From: Roseinatronobacter bogoriensis DSM 18756
GTDB taxonomy: Bacteria; Pseudomonadota; Alphaproteobacteria; Rhodobacterales; Rhodobacteraceae
Length of the DNA: 64,000 nucleotides
Direction of reading: 5' to 3'
Assembly: GCF_004366635.1 (NCBI RefSeq)
Contig: NZ_SORN01000001.1
Span: 386,435 to 450,434 of the forward strand
In this document: in pieces, positions 7,913-15,707 of the stretch
How positions within the stretch are numbered: the stretch's first letter is position 1
How the letters are laid out: every line of letters starts with the position of its first letter
Program-made: the position numbers and the translations under genes
Notes under the pieces: generated by a model
Told to the model about the DNA's origin: nothing
The model's input: the letters and a program-made list of their open reading frames with translations, nothing else
The model's database searches: none

Positions 7913-8899
7913 ATGTCAAAGCTAGTTACCATCTATGGTGGTTCGGGATTTGTCGGACGATATATCGCGCGGCGAATGGCACAGGCTGGTTGGCGCGTGC
8001 GCGTGGCGGTGCGACGCCCGAACGAAGCCTTGCACGTCAAGCCTTATGGCACTGTCGGGCAGGTAGAGCCTGTTTTGTGTAATATTCGCGATGACGCGTC
8101 AGTCCGGTCGGTCATGCAGGGCGCAGATGCTGTGGTGAATTGCGTTGGCATTCTGGTCGAGTCGGGGCGCAACAAGTTTTCTGACGTTCAGGCCGAAGGG
8201 GCGGGGCGTATTGCGCGCATTGCGGCGGAACAGGGTGTCGAAAAGCTGGTGCACATATCTGCAATCGGTGCGGATAAGAATTCACCCAGCCTGTACCAAC
8301 AAAGCAAGGCCAAGGGCGAAGCATTGATCATGCAGCATTTTGAAAATGCTGTTATTTTGCGTCCCTCGGTGGTTTTCGGGCCAGAAGATCAGTTTTTCAA
8401 CCGATTTGCTGCGATGGCGCGATTCTCGCTGTTCCTGCCGCTGGTTGGGCCGAATACACGGTTTCAGCCGGTCTATGTGGAAGATGTCGCGGCTGCGGCG
8501 GCCAAGGCGCTTACAGGCGATGTTGCGCCGGGGGTTTACGAACTGGGCGGCCCGGATATCGCCACCTTCCGCGAGTTGATGACGTTGATGCTGGCCGAGA
8601 TCCGGCGCAAAGGTGTGTCTTTGCCGATTCCGTTCCCGATCGCCAGTTTGGTTGGCGGCGCGCTGGATGCCCTTCAGACCGTGACACTTGGGCTGTTCAC
8701 CAATTCTGTTCTGACGCGCGATCAGGTGCGCAACCTGCGCCGCGACAATGTCGTGTCGAAGGGTGCCCGCGGGTTAGAAGCGTTTGGCGTCACCCCAACC
8801 CCGATGACGACGGTTCTGCCATCCTATCTGTGGGTGCACCGGCCAGGTGGGCAATACAAGGCCATCCACGAATCAGCCGCGCGCCTGCGCAAAGAATAG
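7913..8899 (+). CDS. Complex I NDUFA9-like NAD(P)-binding protein
   Basis: A 328-residue atypical short-chain dehydrogenase. The N-terminal Rossmann motif reads VTIYGGSGFVGRYIARRMA, followed by the usual basic patch (RVRVAVRRPNEA), ADAVVNCVGIL, VEKLVHISAIGAD and a YQQSKAKGEALI active-site-like stretch. Alphaproteobacterial members are orthologues of the mitochondrial complex I accessory subunit NDUFA9, which binds NADPH structurally rather than catalytically. ATG 7913 was chosen over 7895 because GGAG lies at 7902-7905. It is monocistronic, flanked by the divergent tRNA and a convergent MarR gene. A role in complex I assembly or quinone-linked metabolism is known for the family, not shown here. 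Confidence 0.85.
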   Translation: MSKLVTIYGGSGFVGRYIARRMAQAGWRVRVAVRRPNEALHVKPYGTVGQVEPVLCNIRDDASVRSVMQGADAVVNCVGILVESGRNKFSDVQAEGAGRIARIAAEQGVEKLVHISAIGADKNSPSLYQQSKAKGEALIMQHFENAVILRPSVVFGPEDQFFNRFAAMARFSLFLPLVGPNTRFQPVYVEDVAAAAAKALTGDVAPGVYELGGPDIATFRELMTLMLAEIRRKGVSLPIPFPIASLVGGALDALQTVTLGLFTNSVLTRDQVRNLRRDNVVSKGARGLEAFGVTPTPMTTVLPSYLWVHRPGGQYKAIHESAARLRKE

Positions 8900-8920
8900 C
8901 TGCGTTCTGAACGACGGAAT

Positions 8921-9370
8921 TTATGCACCGTCATCTTCGCCAAGGCGCTGGCGCAGGCTGCGCAGCACCGGGATGGTCATGCGCACGCGTTCTTCGCCCA
9001 AGGTTTTGACGGCATTGTCAATCAGCGGGGTTATCGCCGCAAGCGCTGCATCACGCGCCGCACGCCCGGCCGGACTGATTGCAACCATCTTGCGCCGCGC
9101 ATCGTCCCAGTCCGGGCGGATATGCACATATCCTGCCCAGTCGAGTTTGTTGAGCGTGTTGGTCATTGCACCGCGCGTCACATGAAATGCGCGCGCCAAT
9201 TCGGCAGGGCTGAGTTCCGTCTGTTGTCGCGCCAGCAGGTTCAGCACCCCGAAATGCGACAGTTCCATCCCCTTGGGCAGTACTTTGGACAGGCGGTTGC
9301 GCGCAAGCTGATCTGCCATCAACAATTCGCTGAACAGCGCATTGGCCATATCCTTGCGCGGGTTCTTCAT
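8921..9370 (-). CDS. MarR family transcriptional regulator
   Basis: A 149-residue winged-helix protein. The recognition region is ELSPAELARAFHVTRGAMTN, followed by TLNKLDWAGYVHIRPDWDDARR, the wing with the conserved D-x-R motif of MarR proteins. Its C-terminal helices would form the dimer interface. The start ATG overlaps the stop of the upstream nitrilase-family gene by four bases (ATGA at 9367-9370), so it is translated with it. MarR proteins usually sense small aromatic or oxidising ligands and repress adjacent genes. Its target here is not evident. Confidence 0.85.
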   Translation of the reverse strand: MKNPRKDMANALFSELLMADQLARNRLSKVLPKGMELSHFGVLNLLARQQTELSPAELARAFHVTRGAMTNTLNKLDWAGYVHIRPDWDDARRKMVAISPAGRAARDAALAAITPLIDNAVKTLGEERVRMTIPVLRSLRQRLGEDDGA

Positions 9371-10218
9371 TGTCGCGCTTCGATGGTGGAATAGTCGCGG
9401 TCATGAAACAGCGACGGCACACGATCACGAGCCTCGACCACGCGGGCCAGATCCAGATTGACCATACCCACGCCGGGTTCTGTGCCCATGTCCAGCAACA
9501 CTTCGCCCCACGGGGCAATTACAAGCGAATGGCCATGCGTGCTGCGCGCGCGCTGGCCATCGGATGCGGCATGGCGCCCTGTCTGGGCGGGGGCAAGGAC
9601 AAAGCACCCCGTCTCAATGGCGCGTGCACGCAGCAGGGTTTCCCAATGTGCGGCCCCGGTAATGGGGCTGAAGGCTGCCGGAACTGTCAGGACAACTGCG
9701 CCAGCCTTGGCAAGGCTGCGATAAAGATGGGGGAAGCGCAGATCATAGCAGATGCTCATGCCGATTGTGGCAAGGGGTGTCTGCGCAACGACGGCATGTG
9801 TTCCGGGGCGAAAGCCCGCAGATTCGCGATAGGTTTCCGACGGTGACACCTGCACATCGAACATATGTATCTTGTCATAGCGCGCTTGGATTGTGCCATC
9901 CGGGTCAATCAGGAATGACCGGTTGGCAAAGCGCCCATCTGGATCATTCGTCTTGAGCGCCAAAGACCCTATCAGCACCCAGATCCCCAGCGCGCGTGCG
10001 TCTTCGCGCAATGCAGCAAGGGTGATGTCATTCTCTTCGGTTTGCAGAACAGCTTGCTGATGGGCATTGCTGGTCGAGACGCAGTTGGTCACTTCTGGCG
10101 TCAGGGCCAAGGTTGCACCCTGGGTCGCGGCCTGCCGCAGATAGCCGCGCGTCATTTCCAGATTCGCCACAGGGTCATCGCTGGAGGTCATCTGGATCAG
10201 GGCGGCGGTCAGGGTCAT
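9367..10218 (-). CDS. Carbon-nitrogen hydrolase (nitrilase superfamily, Nit1-like omega-amidase/deaminated-glutathione amidase type)
   Basis: A 283-residue nitrilase-fold enzyme with the full Glu-Lys-Cys catalytic triad: Glu in LALTPEVTNCV, Lys in ARYDKIHMFDV, and Cys in IGMSICYDLRFPHLYR. The DKIHMFDV spacing and the YDLRFPHLYRSLA tail are typical of the Nit1/Nit2 branch, which hydrolyses deaminated glutathione or 2-oxo-omega-amides as metabolite repair. It lies in a glutaredoxin-nitrilase-MarR operon downstream of comF; the glutaredoxin neighbour fits a glutathione-related repair role. The two activities cannot be separated by eye. Confidence 0.85.
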   Translation of the reverse strand: MTLTAALIQMTSSDDPVANLEMTRGYLRQAATQGATLALTPEVTNCVSTSNAHQQAVLQTEENDITLAALREDARALGIWVLIGSLALKTNDPDGRFANRSFLIDPDGTIQARYDKIHMFDVQVSPSETYRESAGFRPGTHAVVAQTPLATIGMSICYDLRFPHLYRSLAKAGAVVLTVPAAFSPITGAAHWETLLRARAIETGCFVLAPAQTGRHAASDGQRARSTHGHSLVIAPWGEVLLDMGTEPGVGMVNLDLARVVEARDRVPSLFHDRDYSTIEARQ

Positions 10219-10222
10219 GTGC

Positions 10223-10483
10223 CTAGCCTTTCAGCATTGCATCAAGCTGGCCCGCACGGTCCAGAGCATGGAGTTCGTCACAGCCACCGACATGAATATC
10301 CCCGATGAATATTTGTGGAACGGTCCGCGCCCCGCCAGAACGTGACAGCATTTCTGCCCGTCGCTCTGGTTGGCGCGACAGGTCGATTTCGGTGAAGCTT
10401 GCGTTCTTCACAGACAGCAGGCGTTTTGCCGCATGGCAAAACCCACAGAGCGGAGAGGTATATATTTCAACCGGTTGCATCAC
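10223..10483 (-). CDS. grxC: Glutaredoxin 3 (GrxC)
   Basis: An 86-residue dithiol glutaredoxin, the full length of the family. The active site is CGFC (TSPLCGFCHAAKRLL) instead of the common CPYC. The cis-proline glutathione site is ARTVPQIFIGD, and HVGGCDELHALD follows as the GG-C-D glutathione-binding loop. It reduces glutathione-mixed disulfides. It starts the grxC-nitrilase-MarR unit, with four bases to the next gene, and lies 37 bases after comF on the same strand. The CGFC variant is an observation; I make no claim on redox potential. Confidence 0.92.
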   Translation of the reverse strand: MMQPVEIYTSPLCGFCHAAKRLLSVKNASFTEIDLSRQPERRAEMLSRSGGARTVPQIFIGDIHVGGCDELHALDRAGQLDAMLKG

Positions 10484-10520
10484 AGGCTCCTGCTTAGGAT
10501 ATTGCGCGCACTATAATCTA

Positions 10521-11282
10521 TCATTCCGATCTTGCAACGCGTGCCAGCGCGACAACCCGCACGGATGCCGCGTTATGCGCAAGGCAAGTGTCCGCCACCG
10601 CTGATAATGTCGCGCCAGCCGTCATCACATCATCGACCAGCAGGATGTGGCGCCCTTTCAGGCGGTCTATGTGCCGTTTATGTGGGGCAAAGGCTCCCTC
10701 GACATTTTCGAACCGCCCTGCGCGCCCCCTTTTGTCCTGCGTACCGGTATAGCGTGCGCGGATTAGCAGGTCAGGGCAATGTTCCAGCCCAAGCTGTTGC
10801 GCAAGCGCTTGGCTGAGGAGTGCGGACTGGTTATAGCGCCGTTTCAGCAGGCGCAGCCAGTGTAGCGGAACGGGTGCGACAAGCGTGTCAGGGCGCAACA
10901 TCGGGGCTGCCACCCGCGCCATCCAGCGCGCGGCGGGTTTGGCATAGTCCAGCCTGTCATAATATTTCAGCCCCAATAGAATCTGGCGCGCCTTGTCGCC
11001 ATAGAGCATTGCCGCGCGCCCCTGATCCCACGGCCGCGCCAATGTCAGGCATTCGTCGCAGTGAACAGGTCGACCACTGTCGTCACCGGGCAGGGGGGCA
11101 CCGCAACTGTCGCAACACAATCCGAAAATAAACGGGGTTTGGGGCCAGCAGGTCGCGCAAAGCGCACCTTCTTGTTCCACCAGTTCATCACAGGTCAGGC
11201 ATTGGGGTGGATAGACTGCGCGCAACAGGCTATGCGCAAGGGCGCTGGAGTGTTTCGCTGCATAGCCCAGCAGGTTTTGCAT
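10521..11282 (-). CDS. comF: ComF family phosphoribosyltransferase-like protein
   Basis: A 253-residue ComF protein. The N-terminal half carries a double zinc-finger-like set of cysteines (CLTCDE, CATCW, CCDSCGAP, HCDECL). The C-terminal half is a type I phosphoribosyltransferase fold with the PRPP loop ILLVDDVMTAGATLSAVADT. A KRRYNQSALLSQALA segment matches the conserved ComF loop. ComF proteins are needed for DNA uptake in naturally competent species, but most alphaproteobacteria carry one without known competence. The divergent methyltransferase starts only 29 bp away, so the two share a very short promoter region. Confidence 0.88.
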   Translation of the reverse strand: MQNLLGYAAKHSSALAHSLLRAVYPPQCLTCDELVEQEGALCATCWPQTPFIFGLCCDSCGAPLPGDDSGRPVHCDECLTLARPWDQGRAAMLYGDKARQILLGLKYYDRLDYAKPAARWMARVAAPMLRPDTLVAPVPLHWLRLLKRRYNQSALLSQALAQQLGLEHCPDLLIRARYTGTQDKRGRAGRFENVEGAFAPHKRHIDRLKGRHILLVDDVMTAGATLSAVADTCLAHNAASVRVVALARVARSE

Positions 11283-11311
11283 TTTGCCAGCTCCTTTACT
11301 AGATACCGCTC

Positions 11312-12154
11312 ATGACCCAGCTGCCGCCAGACATCTCTGATCGTATCGCCCTCTTGCGCAACCGCGCGCGCGCAGGGGACGATAACTTCCTGCATGCGTT
11401 AGCGCGCGACGAGGTTGAATTAAGGCTAGCCGAGGTTAACAGAAGGTTTACGCGCCCAGCGATTGTGACGGGCCATCCGCATCTTTGGGCCGATCTGATA
11501 CCAACGGCGCAAATGGTTGCAGACGATCCGGTGCTGGCGCTGGAGGCAGGCGCGCATGATCTGGTGATTCACGCGATGGCCCTGCATTGGGCCGCAGACC
11601 CAGTGGGGCAAATGGTTCAGGCGCGGCGCGCGCTATGTCCTGACGGGCTGTTTCTGGCGGTCTTGCCCGGTGGGCAGACGCTGTCAGAGTTGCGCGCCTG
11701 TCTTGCGCAGGCTGAAGCCGAGATATGTGGCGGCCTTAGCCCGCGTGTTCTGCCGATGGCGGAAATCCGCGATCTTGGTGCCCTGTTGCAGCGCGCGGGG
11801 CTGGCCTTGCCCGTGGCCGATAGCGTTGGTCAGAATGTCGCCTATCGCAAAATCGACACGCTGTTTTCGGATTTGCGGATGATGGGCGAAAGAAATGCCC
11901 TTGCGGCAAGACGTCGCAGCTTCACCCCGCGCGGGGTTTTCACCCGCGCTGCCGAACTATACGCCGCGCATTTTGCCGATGACGCAGGGCTTTTGCGCGC
12001 CAGCTTTGAGCTTATCTTTCTGACAGGCTGGGCGCCCGACAGTAGCCAGCCGCGCCCGCTTCGCCCCGGTTCTGCAACAGCGCGGCTTGCCGATGCGCTT
12101 GGAACGCGAGAAACTCCGCTCTCTGACAAGATCAAAATTCCGGGTAAAGATTGA
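11312..12154 (+). CDS. SAM-dependent methyltransferase, NDUFAF5/BioC-like
   Basis: A 280-residue class I methyltransferase. The N-terminal helix ERL-type region (DRIALLRNRARAGDDNFLHA) and the following LRLAEVNRRFTRPAIVTGHP are typical of the alphaproteobacterial orthologues of NDUFAF5, a complex I assembly hydroxylase. The catalytic-loop region reads DLVIHAMALHWAADPVGQMV, then DGLFLAVLPGGQTLSELRACL. The glycine-rich SAM motif is weak, as is usual in this subfamily. It is divergent from comF, a pairing I recognise as common in this group of bacteria. Assignment to complex I assembly is by family resemblance and is helped by another complex I-linked protein at 7.9 kb. Confidence 0.72.
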   Translation: MTQLPPDISDRIALLRNRARAGDDNFLHALARDEVELRLAEVNRRFTRPAIVTGHPHLWADLIPTAQMVADDPVLALEAGAHDLVIHAMALHWAADPVGQMVQARRALCPDGLFLAVLPGGQTLSELRACLAQAEAEICGGLSPRVLPMAEIRDLGALLQRAGLALPVADSVGQNVAYRKIDTLFSDLRMMGERNALAARRRSFTPRGVFTRAAELYAAHFADDAGLLRASFELIFLTGWAPDSSQPRPLRPGSATARLADALGTRETPLSDKIKIPGKD

Positions 12155-12213
12155 TTCCCTGACAAAACCCGTTACATGCCAACAGATTCATGTAATTCGC
12201 CGGGGGATATGCT

Positions 12214-13332
12214 ATGAAGGATACAGCCATGCTTGATGCAAAGCCACAGACCACAAGCGCAGGTTGCCCAGTGCATATGGACCAGCCCGGCGAGGGACGT
12301 CTGGAGTTTGCGCAGGCAGATCACCCACCTGTTCCGCAGGCCAAAATCGGCGTTCTGATCGCGAATCTCGGGACGCCCGACAATTATGACTACTGGTCGA
12401 TGCGGCGTTACCTGAACGAATTTTTGTCAGACAAGCGCGTGGTCGATTATCCGGCATATCTGTGGCAGCCGCTTTTGCAGCTTATCATTTTGACCAAGCG
12501 ACCTTTTACGTCTGGCGCAAATTACAAATCGATCTGGAACCATGAAAAGAACGAAAGCCCGCTGCTGACCATCACCAAAGACCAGACCGCCGCGCTGGCT
12601 GACCAGATCGCCAAGCGCATTGACGGCGATATCATGGTGGATTTCTGCATGCGCTATGGCAACCCGTCGACCAAGTCCAAGGTGGATGAGATGGTCAAGG
12701 CCGGCTGCGACAGGATTTTGTTTTTCCCGCTCTATCCGCATTATGCCGGGGCAACATCGGCGACCGCCTGTGACCAGTTCTTTCGCGCCTTGATGGAACA
12801 GAAATGGCAGCCCTCTGCGCGCACGGTGGCGCCCTATTTCGACCACCCTGCTTATATCAAGTCTTTGGCCGATTCGGTTCGTCATGCGTATGATGCGATG
12901 GACGAGAAGCCCGAGGTTCTGGTTGCATCCTATCACGGAATGCCGAAGCGGTATTTGCTGGAGGGTGACCCCTATCATTGCCAGTGCCAGAAAACGACCC
13001 GGCTGTTGCGCGAGGAACTGGGCTGGGAAGAGGACAAGGTGCAAAGCACGTTTCAATCCGTATTTGGCCGCGAAGAATGGTTGCGACCCTATACGGTCGA
13101 TCATGTTGCCGATCTTGCGCGCCAGGGCGTGAAGCGGCTGGCCGTCATCGCGCCGGCCTTCTCGGCAGATTGCATCGAGACGTTGGAAGAAATCAACGAA
13201 GAGATCCGCGAAAGTTTCGAGGATGCAGGCGGAGAGCAGTTTACCTATATCCCCTGCCTGAATGATGATGCGTCACATATTGCAGCATTGACCGATGTGA
13301 TCGAAGCGAATCTGCAAGGTTGGACAGCCTGA
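12214..13332 (+). CDS. hemH: Ferrochelatase (protoheme ferro-lyase)
   Basis: A 372-residue ferrochelatase that inserts Fe2+ into protoporphyrin IX. The core begins at about residue 46 with IGVLIANLGTPDNYDYWSMR. The active-site His lies in LVASYHGMPKRYLLEGDPYH and the acidic metal-site residues in FSADCIETLEEINEE. PLYPHYAGAT and TFQSVFGREEWLRPYT are also diagnostic. No C-terminal [2Fe-2S] cysteine cluster is present. The first 45 residues are an extension containing GCPVH at residues 17-21. The start ATG at 12214 has GGGGGA upstream; ATG 12229 is an alternative. A Cys-Pro dipeptide in the extension could be a heme regulatory motif, which is inference. Confidence 0.95.
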   Translation: MKDTAMLDAKPQTTSAGCPVHMDQPGEGRLEFAQADHPPVPQAKIGVLIANLGTPDNYDYWSMRRYLNEFLSDKRVVDYPAYLWQPLLQLIILTKRPFTSGANYKSIWNHEKNESPLLTITKDQTAALADQIAKRIDGDIMVDFCMRYGNPSTKSKVDEMVKAGCDRILFFPLYPHYAGATSATACDQFFRALMEQKWQPSARTVAPYFDHPAYIKSLADSVRHAYDAMDEKPEVLVASYHGMPKRYLLEGDPYHCQCQKTTRLLREELGWEEDKVQSTFQSVFGREEWLRPYTVDHVADLARQGVKRLAVIAPAFSADCIETLEEINEEIRESFEDAGGEQFTYIPCLNDDASHIAALTDVIEANLQGWTA

Positions 13333-13530
13333 GAAGGCTGTCTCTCAATAGCCACAGTGTGTGACGGATAAGCCAGACACCGTTTTGCCATGATATGGTG
13401 CAGCGCACCTGTCGCCTAGCCCGTTCACACAATAAGCCACGCGGCCTGTCGTGCTGGTAGAGTGCCTGCAACGCGCAGAATCGCACCATCCGGTTTCTGC
13501 TGTCAGGTGCCGAACAAGGGTTATGAAACT

Positions 13531-13563
13531 AAAAAAGGCGGTGAGGAAACCCTCACCGCCTTT
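13531..13563 (-). terminator. Rho-independent terminator of the 66-residue protein gene
   Basis: GGCGGTGAGG (13537-13546) pairs perfectly with CCTCACCGCC (13551-13560) around a four-base loop. On the minus strand the hairpin is followed by six T (complement of 13531-13536). It lies 25 bp downstream of the stop at 13589. The strength suggests a highly expressed small mRNA. Confidence 0.85.
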
Positions 13564-13588
13564 GAAACTGCAAAAGCAGATCTGCCGA

Positions 13589-13789
13589 TTAGCGTGTTGC
13601 TACAGCAGCAGCAACAATCAGAAGCAGCATGATCGGAACGATGATGCCGCCCGAAGATGCGCGTGTTTCTTCAACAACAACAGCAGGCTCGATGACCGGC
13701 TCAGAGTATTTGCCCATTTTGCTGTGGCCACCCGCGAAAGCGGATGTTGCAGCGACGGACAGGGCAGCAGCGAGTGCGATTTTCTTCAT
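13589..13789 (-). CDS. Small secreted/membrane protein, 66 residues
   Basis: It has an N-terminal signal peptide (MKKIALAAALSVAATSAFAG, cleavage expected after AFA), a short polar middle with SEPVIEP and VVVEETRASSGG, and a C-terminal hydrophobic helix (IIVPIMLLLIVAAAVATR). It would be exported and anchored by the C-terminal segment. A good ribosome site (CTGGAGG) precedes the ATG and a strong terminator follows the stop, so I regard it as real. I recognise similar short proteins in related bacteria but no function. No functional link to hemH upstream can be shown. Confidence 0.78.
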   Translation of the reverse strand: MKKIALAAALSVAATSAFAGGHSKMGKYSEPVIEPAVVVEETRASSGGIIVPIMLLLIVAAAVATR

Positions 13790-14123
13790 GGTAACCTCCA
13801 GAACGTGTTAACGCCATCCAGTATGACGCCAACTCCCAAGACGATGAGTCGTCGTTCTTCTCAACCATGTTACGCGCGCAAGTTCAATCCTATGTGTAGT
13901 GGCGGAAACGCGCTTTCTTTCGACGTCGTCAAATTCGCAACACTTTTGAGTGTAAAACAGCCATTTTGCATCTGCATTTATGACCTTGCCTGTTTTTGAC
14001 CGGCTTTGTGTCGATGCGGAAAAACAACGGCGCAGGCAATGATCCGCGTGTTCACGTGCAGTTGTATTTGAAAACCAAACAGATACCCTTTAGACGCGAC
14101 TCAACACATGAGGAATTCCAGAT
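13790..14123. other. 334-bp divergent intergenic region
   Basis: This region lies between two divergent envelope-protein genes and must hold both promoters. I see a small inverted repeat ACACT-TTTG-AGTGT near 13940-13955 and the ribosome site GAGGAA just before 14124, but no clear -35/-10 pair. No supported coding frame exists here. Confidence 0.4.
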
Positions 14124-14672
14124 ATGTTTCGTTTGACTGCGCTGCTGATGGTCAGCACCATGACATTGGCCGCTTGTGACGCAACGGCCCCAACACCGAT
14201 GCGCATGGGGGCAGATGGCAGGCCTGTGCCGGTCGTCTATAGAATAACCCCATCAGACGCGCCGCGTGTACGTCAGAGAATGCAGGACGGGCTGAACACG
14301 ATGCGTGCGCAAAACGGATTGCCACCGTTGCAAGCGAATGCTCAACTGGCAAGTGCGGCCGCGACCCACGCGCAAGACATGTCATTCCAAAGCCGTCCTT
14401 GGCATTGGGGCTCGGACGGGTCCAGCCCGATGGTGCGCGTGCAGCGTGCAGGCTATAGCGGAAGCGTTGTGGGCGAGCTGATTTCCGAGACATTCGAGAC
14501 GGAATTTGAAACCGTGAACGCCTGGATGACGGAACCCGAAACCCGTCAGGTCATTCTTGACCGCCGCGCGACCGAACTGGGCGTCGGCTGGCATCAGGAT
14601 GACAACGGCAAGTTGTGGTGGACCGTTGTTCTGGGCGAATCGAGCGGCAATCTACAGATGGCGGCAAGATAA
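14124..14672 (+). CDS. CAP-domain (SCP/PR1-like) lipoprotein
   Basis: A 182-residue lipoprotein. The signal peptide ends in a lipobox, LAAC, with Cys18 as the lipidation site. The rest is a CAP domain: MQDGLNTMRAQNGLPPLQAN, LASAAATHAQDM, then the RPWHWGSDGSSPMVRVQRAG segment containing the conserved HxGSDGSSP motif, GELISETFETEF and LGVGWHQDDNGKLWWTVVLG near the end. CAP proteins in bacteria are secreted or envelope proteins of largely unknown role. The ribosome site is GAGGAA at 14110. It is monocistronic, bounded by a bidirectional terminator. Confidence 0.85.
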   Translation: MFRLTALLMVSTMTLAACDATAPTPMRMGADGRPVPVVYRITPSDAPRVRQRMQDGLNTMRAQNGLPPLQANAQLASAAATHAQDMSFQSRPWHWGSDGSSPMVRVQRAGYSGSVVGELISETFETEFETVNAWMTEPETRQVILDRRATELGVGWHQDDNGKLWWTVVLGESSGNLQMAAR

Positions 14673-14705
14673 CGCTTGCGCATCACAAAATCAGCAACTT
14701 TGCTT

Positions 14706-14738
14706 AAAAAGCCGCGCCCGAAAAAGGTGCGGCTTTTT
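14706..14738. terminator. Bidirectional terminator between CAP lipoprotein gene and trpA
   Basis: AAAAAGCCGC (14706-14715) and GCGGCTTTTT (14729-14738) form a hairpin with U-tracts in both directions. It lies in the 74-bp gap between two convergent genes and can serve both. Confidence 0.85.
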
Positions 14739-14746
14739 CCGTATCG

Positions 14747-15538
14747 TCAACCGCGATGTGCGCCTGCGGCAAGGTTGCGGACATAGTTCAGAACCTCGTC
14801 CACAGGCTTTCCCTCGGCGATTTCCTTCACGATCGCGGACCCGACCACGCAGCCATCCGCAACGCTGGCAATCTGTTGTGCTGTTTCGGGCGTGGAGATG
14901 CCGAAACCAACAATCACGGGCAGGTCTGTCGCGGCCTTGATGCGCGCAACCTCTGGGCCGACTTCGGTTGCCTGTGCAGCCGCCGCGCCGGTAATTCCGG
15001 TGATCGACACATAATAGACAAAGCCAGACGTGTTTTGCAAAACCTTGGGCAGGCGTTTGTCATCGGTGGTGGGGGTGGCAAGCCGGATAAAGTTCAGCCC
15101 TGCGGCCTGCGCGGGGATGCACAATTCGCTGTCTTCTTCTGGCGGCAGGTCAACCACGATCAGCCCATCCACCCCGGCGGATTTTGCATCTGACAGGAAC
15201 TGCTCTACCCCGCGATTATAGATCGGGTTGTAATAGCCCATCAGTACGATCGGGGTTTCATTGTCGCCCTCGCGGAAGCGGCGGACCATGTCCAGGGTCT
15301 TGGCCAATGTCTGCCCGCCTTCCAGTGCGCGCTGACCGGCAAGTTGAATCGTTGGGCCATCGGCCATGGGGTCTGTGAAAGGGACTCCCAATTCAATGAT
15401 GTCGACCCCCGCACCGGGAAGCCCCTTCATCACCGCAAGCGAAGTTTCCAGATCAGGATCCCCCCCCATGATATAGGAAACGAAAGCCTTGCGTCCCTCG
15501 GATTTCAGCTTGGCGAAAGTGGTGTCGATTCTGGTCAT
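14747..15538 (-). CDS. trpA: Tryptophan synthase alpha subunit
   Basis: A 263-residue TIM-barrel enzyme that cleaves indole-3-glycerol phosphate to indole and glyceraldehyde-3-phosphate for tryptophan synthesis. The catalytic Glu and Asp lie in DIIELGVPFTDPMADGPTIQ. YYNPIYNRGVEQF, VDGLIVVDLPPEED and GFVYYVSITGITGA are diagnostic, and the phosphate site is VIVGFGISTPE plus GCVVGSAIV. Length is normal. It stands alone here without trpB or trpF, divergent from ychF with 169 bp between. Confidence 0.96.
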   Translation of the reverse strand: MTRIDTTFAKLKSEGRKAFVSYIMGGDPDLETSLAVMKGLPGAGVDIIELGVPFTDPMADGPTIQLAGQRALEGGQTLAKTLDMVRRFREGDNETPIVLMGYYNPIYNRGVEQFLSDAKSAGVDGLIVVDLPPEEDSELCIPAQAAGLNFIRLATPTTDDKRLPKVLQNTSGFVYYVSITGITGAAAAQATEVGPEVARIKAATDLPVIVGFGISTPETAQQIASVADGCVVGSAIVKEIAEGKPVDEVLNYVRNLAAGAHRG

Positions 15539-15707
15539 CTTGTCCTGTCCCTTTGGGCGTCAATCGGGTTTGAAAGAAAAACGGCGCGGAATCAACCTTG
15601 CGCGTGCAAGATCGGCGATTCCCCTTGGGTTTGGGCGGGCCGCTCTTGTCTTGTGGTTGGTCTGACCCTACAAGCGCGGCGCAGTCACAAGGCGAAAGGG
15701 ACAGGTC

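Noticed and set aside
13451..13999. 182-residue plus-strand open frame across the 66-residue gene
   Set aside because: It runs antisense through a terminator and a gene with a clear signal peptide and ribosome site; the translated product is not protein-like.
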